Shown: positions 52,565-62,020, counted from the stretch's first letter. The stretch: 64,000 nt of DNA from an uncultured Bacteroidota bacterium (GCA_903824755.1 CAIJXW010000094.1:1-64000), one strand, 5' to 3'. Notes: generated by a model from the letters alone, not told the origin. Translations and numbers: made by a program.

Positions 52565-53149
52565 TTATAGTCCTATAACTCTATTCCAATCTGCTATATA
52601 CATATAAACTCTTTGATATTCCGACGGCAGTAATGTTCTGTTGTGAGCAATAAAATTTCTTACCTTCTCTAATTCTTCCATTCTTTGTTTTAACCAATGC
52701 TGGGATGGGATTAGATTACTAAAATATGACCATTTCTCTATAATTATTGAAGTCAACATTCCAAAGTCAATAAAGCCTAAAAGGTCACTTTTTTCCCCTT
52801 CAAGCCAAGAATCTTTAAGAGCGGTTTCTTGCCTTCCTTCTGCATGAGTTTTCATTTTCGGCGGTAGTTTGGACCACCAATCAGCACCATCATTTTCGGT
52901 CAATGTTTCCCTAATATATTCTCTTATTTCATTTTCAAAACAATGAAGTACCGCATACAACCTAGCCATTTCTAATGCATTATTTCTTCTCACGATGCTA
53001 AAAGGAGCAATTGATTCGGATAGCAACTGTTCTTCTGCTTGTGTTGAACTTGCACCAATTTGAATTCCAGCTTTTTGAAATTTTGTGGCTTCAGATTCAA
53101 ACATAAGTCCTCTAAAAAAGAAGTCTCGGATATCTTTTTTCTTATTCAA
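52565..53149 (-). CDS. Swt1-type HEPN domain protein (predicted RNase-like)
   Basis: DFFFRGL N-terminus, FENEIREYI, DWW, FGMLTSIIIEKWSYFSNLIPSQHW, RNFIAH (R-x4-H), IADWNRVIG; TTG start overlapping the upstream frame. Confidence 0.75.
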   Translation of the reverse strand: MNKKKDIRDFFFRGLMFESEATKFQKAGIQIGASSTQAEEQLLSESIAPFSIVRRNNALEMARLYAVLHCFENEIREYIRETLTENDGADWWSKLPPKMKTHAEGRQETALKDSWLEGEKSDLLGFIDFGMLTSIIIEKWSYFSNLIPSQHWLKQRMEELEKVRNFIAHNRTLLPSEYQRVYMYIADWNRVIGL

Positions 53150-53765
53150 TTAGATGGTCTTTTAAAGATTTAAAAATAGCATTATAAACTTCAACATCTT
53201 TAGTTGCCGGTAAGTGAATTTGGATGTTGTAATGAAGACCGACAGAAGCATTCGATTTATTTCTAACAGATGATACTACAGTTTCTATTTCTTATTTTGC
53301 ATCATTTGTTTCTATTGGGGCTTTAGGTGTTTTCGTTTTAGTTCCTCCATCCAAGTCAGCTAAATCAAGTAATGCATAAAACGTTTTGCTCATTAAACTA
53401 GCGACTGTATCACTTACGTTATGATAACTTTTAAACTTACCTTCAACAAGAGCTTTGTCTGATGTAGTAGGTTTTGATTTAATCAAAAATATATCTGAAT
53501 ATGCTTCTTTTATAGCTTCTCCCATTATTGTTTTAGATGCTGAATGACTCCTATAATCGTGATATCTTGGAGTTGGACTTCCATCTGCGGTTAAGAATCC
53601 AAGTGCTTTTAAAATTGGTAAAAAAGCTCTATGATTATTTGATTTATAACCAAAATCTTTAATCATTTGTAATGAGAATTTATCTGGAGCTTGAGCGTCT
53701 CTTAACTTTCCAAAAAAATCTGGTAGAAGTTTAAATTCTTGCGTGTATGTTGTTGGTAATGCCAT
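53142..53765 (-). pseudogene. DUF5343 domain protein interrupted by an in-frame TAA (codon at 53292-53294)
   Basis: N-terminal MALPTTYTQEFKLLPDFFGKLRDAQAPDKFS..; after ..ETNDAK* the same frame continues EIETVVSSVRNKSNASVGLHYNIQIHLPATKDVEVYNAIFKSLKDHLIE*. Confidence 0.75.
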
Positions 53766-53787
53766 ATTTTCTTTTTTATGTTTATTT

Positions 53788-53802
53788 ATAATTGCCACTA
53801 AC
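53788..53802 (-). repeat. 15-bp inverted partner (GTTAGTGGCAATTAT) of 52550-52564
   Basis: 14/15 inverted match bracketing the DUF5343-HEPN pair. Confidence 0.55.
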
Positions 53803-54087
53803 TATTCGCTAACCTCTACAAAGTAGAGCCTATCTCCCCAAATTTGGGTAGATTGACGAAGGTTTGTTTCGCGTTTTTTCTTCTAATAAATAATTGGGGA
53901 TATTGGATATGGTGTCGGCATATACTTTATTCTAATTGTTTACTACTGCAACAAATGTAACTACAAATAGTACCAATAGATTTTTTTAAAGTGTTAAATT
54001 TTCAAAATAGCCTCTATCGCAACATTTCTCTTATCAGGAGTGGTTTCAGGAGGTTTTTTTGGGATATTTTAGAGCTAAAAACACTTG

Positions 54088-54124
54088 CCATTGTGAGAAG
54101 GAACGACAAAGCAATCGCATCTCG
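54088..54124 (-). repeat. REP-like dispersed repeat (CGAGATGCGATTGCTTTGTCGTTCCTTCTCACAATGG)
   Basis: Similar to 62021-62047 (TGAGATTGCTTCTTGCCTCGCAATGAC). Confidence 0.5.
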
Positions 54125-54211
54125 TTTGTAGATGTTTTCAAAAGTTTGCTTCGCTCCACTGCGTTCCGCTTGCAATAATAAACTAAAAGAGGACTGGACT
54201 CTCCTAAAAAT

Positions 54212-54925
54212 TTATGAAAATACTTCTTTCAAGACCTCTAGTGATTTTGGTTTTCGAAAACCGTCTAGGTGGCTGCTATAATAGTCTATAAGGATTTTGA
54301 GCAACAATTGTCTTTCGATGATGTGGAAACTTTTTTGGTCGGTTTCGTAGGTGAGTTCGAGGAGCTTTTTGAACAAATTTGTTTCGTGTGCCGAAAGTGA
54401 ACCAAGGGCTTGATGGGGAATGAAATTGCCTTCTTTGATTTCAAAATAGGGAAAATCAATCTCGGAAATGTCGGGATAGAATCCTAGATATTTTGTGACT
54501 TCGATTAGAAAAATTAGATGGAAATTGGCAATTTCGTCATGGTTGTCGAGCCATTGTAGTGCGGTTTCGATATAGTCAAATAGACCCTCATTTTTTTCTT
54601 CTTCGTGAATGCTGTGGTGGATTATTTCGGAAAGAAACAAGACGATTGTGGTTTTAAAAACATCGCTATGAATGGTTTGAAACGGGGAGGCCAGTTTTAT
54701 TTCTTTAAAATTTTCTAACGTGCCTTTGTTTTTGTGTACGGCTTCGATTTCGAGTAGTGTGAGCGGCTGGAAATAGGCTATTTTTTGATTTGATTTTCGG
54801 TTTGAAAATGCGTCTCGAACAAAATAGGATTTCATTCCGTCTGACTGGGTAAAACACTTGACTATCAAGCTTTTTTCTTGATATTTTATGGCCGATACTA
54901 CAATTGCTTTGGTTTTTATGAGCAT
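54212..54925 (-). CDS. recO: DNA repair protein RecO
   Basis: MLIKTKAIVVSAIKYQEKSLIVKCFTQSDGMKSYFVR; ETVH..LE-type OB fold and family length. Confidence 0.88.
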   Translation of the reverse strand: MLIKTKAIVVSAIKYQEKSLIVKCFTQSDGMKSYFVRDAFSNRKSNQKIAYFQPLTLLEIEAVHKNKGTLENFKEIKLASPFQTIHSDVFKTTIVLFLSEIIHHSIHEEEKNEGLFDYIETALQWLDNHDEIANFHLIFLIEVTKYLGFYPDISEIDFPYFEIKEGNFIPHQALGSLSAHETNLFKKLLELTYETDQKSFHIIERQLLLKILIDYYSSHLDGFRKPKSLEVLKEVFS

Positions 54926-54929
54926 TAAA

Positions 54930-57218
54930 TTAGCGAATTATCATTACTTTTTTCACTTTTGTTTCTAGTCCGTCTTGTCCCGAAATAAAAATCATATAAA
55001 CTCCAGAGGCTACTTTATATTTTCCAAAAGCGGTGGTGTCCCACTCGATTGTGCCGCCTTCTGCAATAGCTTCGTGAACAAGATTGCCTTCGATATCGGT
55101 GATTTTGACGTTGCAATTGTCTATTAATCCACTAATTTTCAGTGTCCCCGAATATTCTGGACGCACTGGATTTGGATAGACAATCACGTTGCTCAAATCA
55201 TCGGTGGCATCGGTGGCGTTTCCTTTGAAGGAGACCATTCCCCTGTCGGTGGCAATAAAAACTTCGCCAGTTGTCCCGTTAATGTCTATATCGGATATCG
55301 AATTGCTTGGCAGCGGAGAGTTGCTGGTGTTAAATCTATAGATGGTTTTCTGCCCGTTTGAAGAAACCATGAAAACTCCAGAATCGGCGGTGGCTATCCA
55401 TTTATTATTGGCTCCATCAACAACAATATCGGTAATAAATTGTTCGTAAAGTAGCTCTTGTGCCAATCCATCTTCTAGGATTATGATTGGATAGGTAGTC
55501 ATTTGTCCGCCGCTAGAAAAACGATCAACACTAGACAAAACGCGTAATCCTTTTACGGTTCCAATCCAAAGCTGGTTGTTTTTGTCTATGGCTACGACTC
55601 TTGCGTCAAAATAAGGGAGGTTTCCAAAATCGGCTCCTACGTTGATTTTTTTTATGCTGTTGCTGTTTTCGTTAAATGCAATCACTCCGTCACGATTTGT
55701 GGCAATCCATTTTGTACCGTTTTTGTCAATTTCGATATTGCCGTAACTGTCTTGATTGTATTGGTCTAAAATGGCGTCCATAGGGTAAGAACCCCATTGA
55801 TTATTGGATTTTAGAACTTTTAGGCTGTTTTTTATTAAACTGTTGGACATCCATAAATTTCCTGATTTATCAAATGTGGTTCCGTTAATTCGGATATCGT
55901 TGAAGGTTGTTGATAACGATTCTAAACCGCTGTTGGTGTTGTTATAGAGTGTCACAGGAACATCGTTTTCTAGTTTTAGCAACCCCGAAAAAAAGGAGCT
56001 AAAATAAACTTGTTTGCTATTGTTTGGATTAATGGTTATCCAGGTTAATGCTTTTGCTCCAAGAAGAGATTCATAGGGAATATTGGTCCAGTTTGATCCC
56101 GAAAATTTGCTGATGCCATAGGTGTTTACATTAAATGAATTGTAAGTATATGGATTATAGCCTGATGAATAGCCCCCAAAAACTGCCCATATTGCATCGG
56201 GTGATGATTTGACTCTAAAAATTGCATTTCGCAATGGGCCGTCTGGCGCCATGGATTCAAAACTTGATGGGTTAGAAAGCGGGGTCGTAATGATGCCGTT
56301 TTCTAAAGTTCCCATATATATTTTGTCATTTAAAACGGTGGCACAACTAAACTTTAATGTGCTTACAGGAAGTTGATTGCTGTTGATTTGTGCAATACTA
56401 TTTTGATTTTGATTAAACACAATTACTTTGTTTGGTGTGGTGACGACCAAATAGTCCCCTGCTGCTCTCAAATCTTTGGCTACCTCAGAAAGGGAATAAA
56501 AAGGGTTGAAAGTAGTTCCTGATAGTTTATATAATTCGCCCCAATTTGCGAGTGCAAAAAGGTTGTTTCCAAATTTTTCAACGCCGTCCCAACCTCCTGT
56601 GCTAATGGTTGTCCATTGATTATAATCGTTTAGAAACGGATTTGTAATTGATGCTTTTCTGATTCCAGAGAGTGTAGAGGCATATAATATTCCGTCAAAA
56701 ACCGCTGTTTGCGTTACTTTTAATTCTGTTCCTCCGTCTCCTACTCTGTATGTATCGCCAAATCCAAGGGTGGCCAAATTATATTGAACGATTCCAAAAT
56801 CGGCCGAAACATAAATAATTCCGTCATGTTCCATAAAATGGTTGATCCCTTTTATGTTTTGATTGACCGAATTTGTGATGATATCTACTACATTCAATAG
56901 ACTTCCATCATTTTGGTTTACTATTATTATTAGTCCGTTTTTATATCCAATAAATGTTTTGTTATAGGTTGGGCTGTGGTAAAGTGCCGAGATTGTTTGT
57001 CCCGAAAGTCCATCGATTGTATTTTTTGTAGAAAGTAAATTTGTAGTTAGGTCTTTGGAGAAAATAGCATTTTCGGAAGCGGCAATAAAAAGTGTTGGCG
57101 ATTGCGAGATGTCTTTAATTTCGTTATAAGAAAAATAGCCTTTCCAAGTAGAATTGCTTTGGGCAAAACCAATTGAAATGGTCATTAACAAAAGGAAAAT
57201 ATGCTGTTTTTTTTTCAT
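54930..57218 (-). CDS. beta-propeller protein with T9SS-type C-terminal sorting domain (PorZ-like)
   Basis: Two-component-regulator-like propeller repeats (DKNNQLWIGTVKGLRVL); C-terminal VIVYPNPVRPEYSGTLKISGL..GVYMIFISGQ. Confidence 0.8.
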   Translation of the reverse strand: MKKKQHIFLLLMTISIGFAQSNSTWKGYFSYNEIKDISQSPTLFIAASENAIFSKDLTTNLLSTKNTIDGLSGQTISALYHSPTYNKTFIGYKNGLIIIVNQNDGSLLNVVDIITNSVNQNIKGINHFMEHDGIIYVSADFGIVQYNLATLGFGDTYRVGDGGTELKVTQTAVFDGILYASTLSGIRKASITNPFLNDYNQWTTISTGGWDGVEKFGNNLFALANWGELYKLSGTTFNPFYSLSEVAKDLRAAGDYLVVTTPNKVIVFNQNQNSIAQINSNQLPVSTLKFSCATVLNDKIYMGTLENGIITTPLSNPSSFESMAPDGPLRNAIFRVKSSPDAIWAVFGGYSSGYNPYTYNSFNVNTYGISKFSGSNWTNIPYESLLGAKALTWITINPNNSKQVYFSSFFSGLLKLENDVPVTLYNNTNSGLESLSTTFNDIRINGTTFDKSGNLWMSNSLIKNSLKVLKSNNQWGSYPMDAILDQYNQDSYGNIEIDKNGTKWIATNRDGVIAFNENSNSIKKINVGADFGNLPYFDARVVAIDKNNQLWIGTVKGLRVLSSVDRFSSGGQMTTYPIIILEDGLAQELLYEQFITDIVVDGANNKWIATADSGVFMVSSNGQKTIYRFNTSNSPLPSNSISDIDINGTTGEVFIATDRGMVSFKGNATDATDDLSNVIVYPNPVRPEYSGTLKISGLIDNCNVKITDIEGNLVHEAIAEGGTIEWDTTAFGKYKVASGVYMIFISGQDGLETKVKKVMIIR

Positions 57219-57290
57219 TACTATAAAACCTGATTAAGTCACAAAGATACTATAAAACGTATTTATTATTGTTTTCATATACAAACAAAA

Positions 57291-57325
57291 AAAATGTCTT
57301 CTTTGTTAGGAAGACATTTTAAATT
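57291..57325 (-). terminator. gdhA terminator
   Basis: AAAATGTCTTC-n-GAAGACATTTT stem. Confidence 0.7.
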
Positions 57326-57345
57326 ATAGCTGTATTTGTGTTTGA

Positions 57346-58689
57346 CTATACAATTCCTTGTGCTAACATAGCATCGGCTACTTTTACAAACCCAGCAATG
57401 TTTGCTCCTTTAACGTAGTCAACATATCCTGAAGCATCAGAACCATATTTTACGCAAGAGGCGTGAATGTCTAGCATGATGTTTCTCAATCGTTCATCTA
57501 CTTCTTCCGAAGTCCAGCTCAAACGCAATGAATTTTGAGACATTTCGAGACCTGATGTTGCTACTCCTCCTGCGTTTGATGCTTTTCCTGGTGCAAATAA
57601 TATTTTTGCATTTTGAAAAACAGTAACTGCTTCTGGTGTAGAAGGCATATTTGCTCCTTCGGCAACACAAATGCAACCATTTGAAACTAGCATTTTTGCT
57701 TCGTCTTCATTTAGTTCATTTTGGGTAGCACATGGAAGTGCAATGTCGCATTTTATCTCCCAAGGTCTTTTTCCTGCAACATATTTTGCGTTTGGATATT
57801 TTGTTAGATAGTCACTTATTCTACCGTAATTAACATTTTTAATTTCCATTATGAACGCTAATTTGGAAGCATCAATTCCGTCAACATCATAGATATATCC
57901 TGCAGAGTCAGACATAGTGACTACTTTTCCACCTAGCTGTGTGGCTTTTTCTGTAGCATATTGAGCTACATTTCCTGATCCAGAAACTACAACTGTTTTT
58001 CCTGCAAAACTTTCGCCTTTTGTAGCTAGCATGCTTTGTGCAAAATACACATCGCCATATCCTGTTGCTTCTGGACGAATTAAAGAGCCTCCAAAAGAGA
58101 TTCCTTTTCCTGTAAGCACGCCTGTGAATTCGTTTCTTAATCTTTTATACTGACCGAACATATATCCAACTTCTCTTCCGCCTACTCCGATATCTCCTGC
58201 TGGTACATCGGTATTTGCTCCAATATGTTTTGATAATTCTGTCATGAATGCTTGACAAAAACGCATTACTTCGTTGTCTGATTTTCCTTTTGGATCAAAG
58301 TCAGCCCCTCCTTTTCCTCCGCCCATTGGCAAAGTGGTTAGGCTGTTTTTGAAGGTTTGTTCGAAGGCTAAAAATTTCAATATACTCAAGTTCACTGATG
58401 GGTGAAAACGAATACCGCCTTTATAGGGTCCGATGGCCGAATTCATTTGAATTCTATATCCTCTATTTACTTGTGTTTCTCCTATGTCGTTTGTCCAAAC
58501 TACTCGAAACATGATGATTCTTTCCGATTCTACCATGCGTTCCAAAAGCATTTTGTTTTGGTATTTTTTATTTTCTTCAATAAAAGGAATTACAGTTTCT
58601 GCAACTTCTTGAACTGCTTGCATAAATTCTGGCTCGTTTGGGTTTCTTTTTGCTACTGCTTCTACAAAAGAATGGATATTTTGTGACAT
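57346..58689 (-). CDS. gdhA: NADP-specific glutamate dehydrogenase
   Basis: PMGGGKGGADFDPKGKSDNEVMRFCQAFM, GVGGREVGYMFGQYKR, VAEGANMPSTPEA. Confidence 0.97.
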   Translation of the reverse strand: MSQNIHSFVEAVAKRNPNEPEFMQAVQEVAETVIPFIEENKKYQNKMLLERMVESERIIMFRVVWTNDIGETQVNRGYRIQMNSAIGPYKGGIRFHPSVNLSILKFLAFEQTFKNSLTTLPMGGGKGGADFDPKGKSDNEVMRFCQAFMTELSKHIGANTDVPAGDIGVGGREVGYMFGQYKRLRNEFTGVLTGKGISFGGSLIRPEATGYGDVYFAQSMLATKGESFAGKTVVVSGSGNVAQYATEKATQLGGKVVTMSDSAGYIYDVDGIDASKLAFIMEIKNVNYGRISDYLTKYPNAKYVAGKRPWEIKCDIALPCATQNELNEDEAKMLVSNGCICVAEGANMPSTPEAVTVFQNAKILFAPGKASNAGGVATSGLEMSQNSLRLSWTSEEVDERLRNIMLDIHASCVKYGSDASGYVDYVKGANIAGFVKVADAMLAQGIV

Positions 58690-58884
58690 ATTTTTTATTG
58701 TTTATTGTTTAAGAAAACGATTTCGTAATACTACACAAAGATACATTTTTATCAAATATTGACATAAAAAAATCTTATTTGACAATAGAATTATCTATTT
58801 GTTAAGAAAAATTAATAAACCTTGTGTTTAATTTAGTATTTCTGCCTAATCTCTTTGCTTTTTCTTATCTATTTATTTAAGAAT

Positions 58885-60030
58885 TTATTGTAAGGCTTGT
58901 TTTAAATCATCTAATAAGTCATCAATATCTTCAATACCAACGCTTAATCGAACCAAATCATCTGAGATTCCAACTTCTTTTCGTTTTTCTTCTGGAATGG
59001 AAGCGTGGGTCATTAAGGCTGGGTGATTTGCCAAAGATTCTACTCCTCCAAGTGATTCTGCTAGCGTAAAGACTTTTAGTTTTTCTAGGAATTGTATTGA
59101 CTCTTGTTTTTGACCAGAAACAAATGTAAATGAGACCATTCCGCCAAAACCACTCATTTGTTTTTTGGCCAGTTCGTGGTGCAAATGACTTGGTAATCCT
59201 GGGTAATAAACGGTTTTTATTTTTGGGTGATTGTCAAGAAAACGAGCTACTTTTTCGCCGTTTTCGCAATGTCTTTGCACTCTTAAATGTAATGTTTTTA
59301 TTCCTCTCAAAACTAGAAAACTGTCCATCGGCCCTAGCGTTGCTCCTGTTGCAAATTGTTGAAAATGCAATTGTTCTCCGAGGGCTTGGTCTTTTACTAT
59401 TAATGCTCCCGCTATAACGTCAGAGTGGCCACCGAGGTATTTTGTGGCCGAGTGCATGACAATATCTGCTCCTAGATCTAATGGTTTTTGCAAATAGGGC
59501 GTTGCAAATGTATTGTCAACGGCAAATAGGATATTGTTTGCTTTGGTTATTTTTGCTATTTCTTGAATATCTGCCAATTTCATTAATGGATTTGTGGGTG
59601 TTTCTACCCATACCAATTTTGTGTTTTCTGTGATTAACGATTTGAATTTTTCAATATCGTTCATATCCACAAAGTGAAATTTAATTCCTGAATCTTTATA
59701 TATTCTGGTAAACATTCTATATGTTCCGCCATATAAATCGTCCATTGCTATGATTTCATCTCCTGCTTTAAAAGAGCGAAGCAAACAATCTGTTGCGGCC
59801 AATCCTGACGAAAAAGCGAGTCCGCGAGTTCCGTTTTCGATACTTGCCAAAGCGTTTTCTAGGGCGGTTCGGGTTGGATTTGCGGCTCTACTATATTCAT
59901 AATCTGGGTTCAAGGGTTGTCCTGGACTTGTTTGAACAAAGGTTGATGTTTGATAAACTGGTGGCATTACGGCTCCTGTTGCGGGGTCGTGATGTTGTCC
60001 TCCGTGTATTGTTTTGGTATTGAATTTCAT
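58885..60030 (-). CDS. trans-sulfuration PLP enzyme (cystathionine gamma-synthase family)
   Basis: YEYSRAANPTRTALENALASIE, SATKYLGGHSDVIAGA, ESLGGVESLANHPALMTHAS. Confidence 0.93.
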   Translation of the reverse strand: MKFNTKTIHGGQHHDPATGAVMPPVYQTSTFVQTSPGQPLNPDYEYSRAANPTRTALENALASIENGTRGLAFSSGLAATDCLLRSFKAGDEIIAMDDLYGGTYRMFTRIYKDSGIKFHFVDMNDIEKFKSLITENTKLVWVETPTNPLMKLADIQEIAKITKANNILFAVDNTFATPYLQKPLDLGADIVMHSATKYLGGHSDVIAGALIVKDQALGEQLHFQQFATGATLGPMDSFLVLRGIKTLHLRVQRHCENGEKVARFLDNHPKIKTVYYPGLPSHLHHELAKKQMSGFGGMVSFTFVSGQKQESIQFLEKLKVFTLAESLGGVESLANHPALMTHASIPEEKRKEVGISDDLVRLSVGIEDIDDLLDDLKQALQ

Positions 60031-60111
60031 GGTTTCTGTGTTTTTGGCAAAGGTAATTTAAAATTATATATCCTTTTTTGAATAGGTTTAATATTGTCCT
60101 CTAATTTTTTT

Positions 60112-60188
60112 TAGCCCCGATAGAAGTGGAACTCCTTTTTGAGGTTTTTTCCGAAAAAAGAGTGTAGCGAATAGCGGGAAATAGCTCC
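60112..60188 (+). repeat. Dispersed structured repeat, copy 4
   Basis: tagccccgatagaagtggaactcc + CTC-TTTTT-GG/CC-AAAAA-GAG hairpin + gcgaatagcgggaaatagctcc. Confidence 0.7.
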
Positions 60189-60196
60189 AAAAAAGA

Positions 60197-60652
60197 TTAT
60201 ATAAATTTTTTGAGGCTTACTATTATGCCGAGATGAAGCCCTTCGTGATAATAATTGAAGGATAATGCGTCTTCTACGTTTTTTATTATAAACCCTACTG
60301 ATGTTGGATATTCTTGATAATTTTTGAATAATTTTGAGTTAAAATCGGCTTTCGTGGTGTTGATGGTTTCAAAGAGTAGGGATTGAATTTCGGCTACTTC
60401 TTCTTGTGTGACTTGGTGTTCTGGCTTGGTGCCTTTTTTGTATTTTTCTACTAATTCGTTGGAAATCAGCATGGGCAATCCTGATAATTTATAAACTAGC
60501 ATTTGTTGAACGACTATAATATGGCCGATATTCCAAATTATATTGTTGTTGAATCCTTCTGGAATGGCATTTAGTTGTTCTAATGTCAAATCTTGTAGAA
60601 GTTGAGAAACTATTTTTCTGTTTGTTCGTGTGATGTCGAAGGTTTGGTGCAT
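60197..60652 (-). CDS. DinB family (four-helix metal-binding) protein
   Basis: MHQTFDITRTNRKIVSQLLQDLTLEQLNAIPEGFNNNIIWNIGHIIVVQQML; C-terminal YHEGLHLGIIVSLKKFI. Confidence 0.85.
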   Translation of the reverse strand: MHQTFDITRTNRKIVSQLLQDLTLEQLNAIPEGFNNNIIWNIGHIIVVQQMLVYKLSGLPMLISNELVEKYKKGTKPEHQVTQEEVAEIQSLLFETINTTKADFNSKLFKNYQEYPTSVGFIIKNVEDALSFNYYHEGLHLGIIVSLKKFI

Positions 60653-60722
60653 TTTTTTTTTTGATAAATATAGCCTTTTTCCACAACAAATGGATTTTCT
60701 TTGCAATTAGAAATTTAGAATT

Positions 60723-61076
60723 ATGAAAAATAAAATTTATTATCTCGCTTCCTGTGATACGTGTAGGAAAATAATAAAATCGTTGCCGAAAAATGTAGAT
60801 TTAGAGTTTCGAGATATCAAGCAAGAGCCAATTTCTGTTGAAGAATTAGAGGCAATGGCAGCACTTTCTGGAAGTTATGAGTCGCTATTTAGCAAAAAAG
60901 CGATTCTGTATAAATCGATGGATTTAAAAAACAAAACGTTGACCGAGGCCGATTATAAAGGTTATATTTTAGACCATTATACGTTTCTTAGTCGTCCTGT
61001 TTTTATTATTGACAAAAAAATATTTGTGGGCAATAGTCAACCTGTCACTTTGCAGGTCATGAAGGCGTTGACATAA
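60723..61076 (+). CDS. ArsC/Spx-like thioredoxin-fold protein
   Basis: YYLASCDTCRKIIKSLP CxxC, DIKQEPIS, FLSRPVFIIDKKIFVGN. Confidence 0.88.
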   Translation: MKNKIYYLASCDTCRKIIKSLPKNVDLEFRDIKQEPISVEELEAMAALSGSYESLFSKKAILYKSMDLKNKTLTEADYKGYILDHYTFLSRPVFIIDKKIFVGNSQPVTLQVMKALT

Positions 61077-61130
61077 ATCAGAAACAACAACTATCAATTT
61101 TTCATTATCTTTGGCTACTTATTCGACAAT

Positions 61131-61991
61131 ATGATACAATCAATGACTGGTTTTGGCAAAGCAACTGTGCAATTGCCTACTAAAAAAATTACGGTAGAGG
61201 TAAAATCCTTGAACAGCAAAGGGCTCGATTTGAATGTGAGAATGCCTTCTGTTTATAGAGAAATGGAATTGGGTTTGAGAACACAAATTGCGGCAGCTTT
61301 AGAGCGTGGAAAAATAGATTTTTCGATTTTTATAGAAAGCACTTCGGAGCAAACGGCAACAAAGGTGAATGTGCCTATTGTTCAGGAATATATGAATCAG
61401 CTAAAAGCGGTTTATGCAAATGCTGACGAGACAGAATTGATGAAAATGGCCATTAGAATGCCCGATGCGTTGAAGGTTGAGCGAGATGAAATTGACGAAA
61501 ATGATTGGTCACAAATTCAGTTGGTTATTGATGAGGCACTTGCAAATATTTTGAATTTTCGTCAAGCGGAAGGGTTATCTTTGGAGAAAGAATTTCGGTT
61601 GAGAATTGGCAATATTAGTCAATATATGAATGATGCATTGGCTTTAGATTCGGAACGAGTTCAGGCAATCAAAGATCGTTTGCAAACCGCTATTTCGGAG
61701 CTTAAAGTTAACGTTGATGAAAATCGTTTTGAGCAAGAATTGATTTATTATCTTGAAAAATTAGATATTACTGAAGAAAAAGTTCGGTTGACAAATCACT
61801 TGGTTTATTTTTTGGAAACCATAAAAGGAAACGAAGCCAACGGAAGAAAATTGGGTTTTATTACCCAAGAAATGGGTAGAGAAATTAACACTATGGGGTC
61901 AAAAGCAAATCATGCACAAATGCAAAAACTAGTTGTGATGATGAAAGACGAATTAGAGAAAATTAAGGAGCAGGTTTTGAATGTGCTTTAA
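61131..61991 (+). CDS. YicC family endoribonuclease-like protein
   Basis: MIQSMTGFGKATV N-terminus; GREINTMGSKANHAQMQKLVVMMKDELEKIKEQVLNVL C-terminus. Confidence 0.94.
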   Translation: MIQSMTGFGKATVQLPTKKITVEVKSLNSKGLDLNVRMPSVYREMELGLRTQIAAALERGKIDFSIFIESTSEQTATKVNVPIVQEYMNQLKAVYANADETELMKMAIRMPDALKVERDEIDENDWSQIQLVIDEALANILNFRQAEGLSLEKEFRLRIGNISQYMNDALALDSERVQAIKDRLQTAISELKVNVDENRFEQELIYYLEKLDITEEKVRLTNHLVYFLETIKGNEANGRKLGFITQEMGREINTMGSKANHAQMQKLVVMMKDELEKIKEQVLNVL

Positions 61992-62020
61992 AATAGTCAA
62001 AAAATTATAGAATGAGAGGT

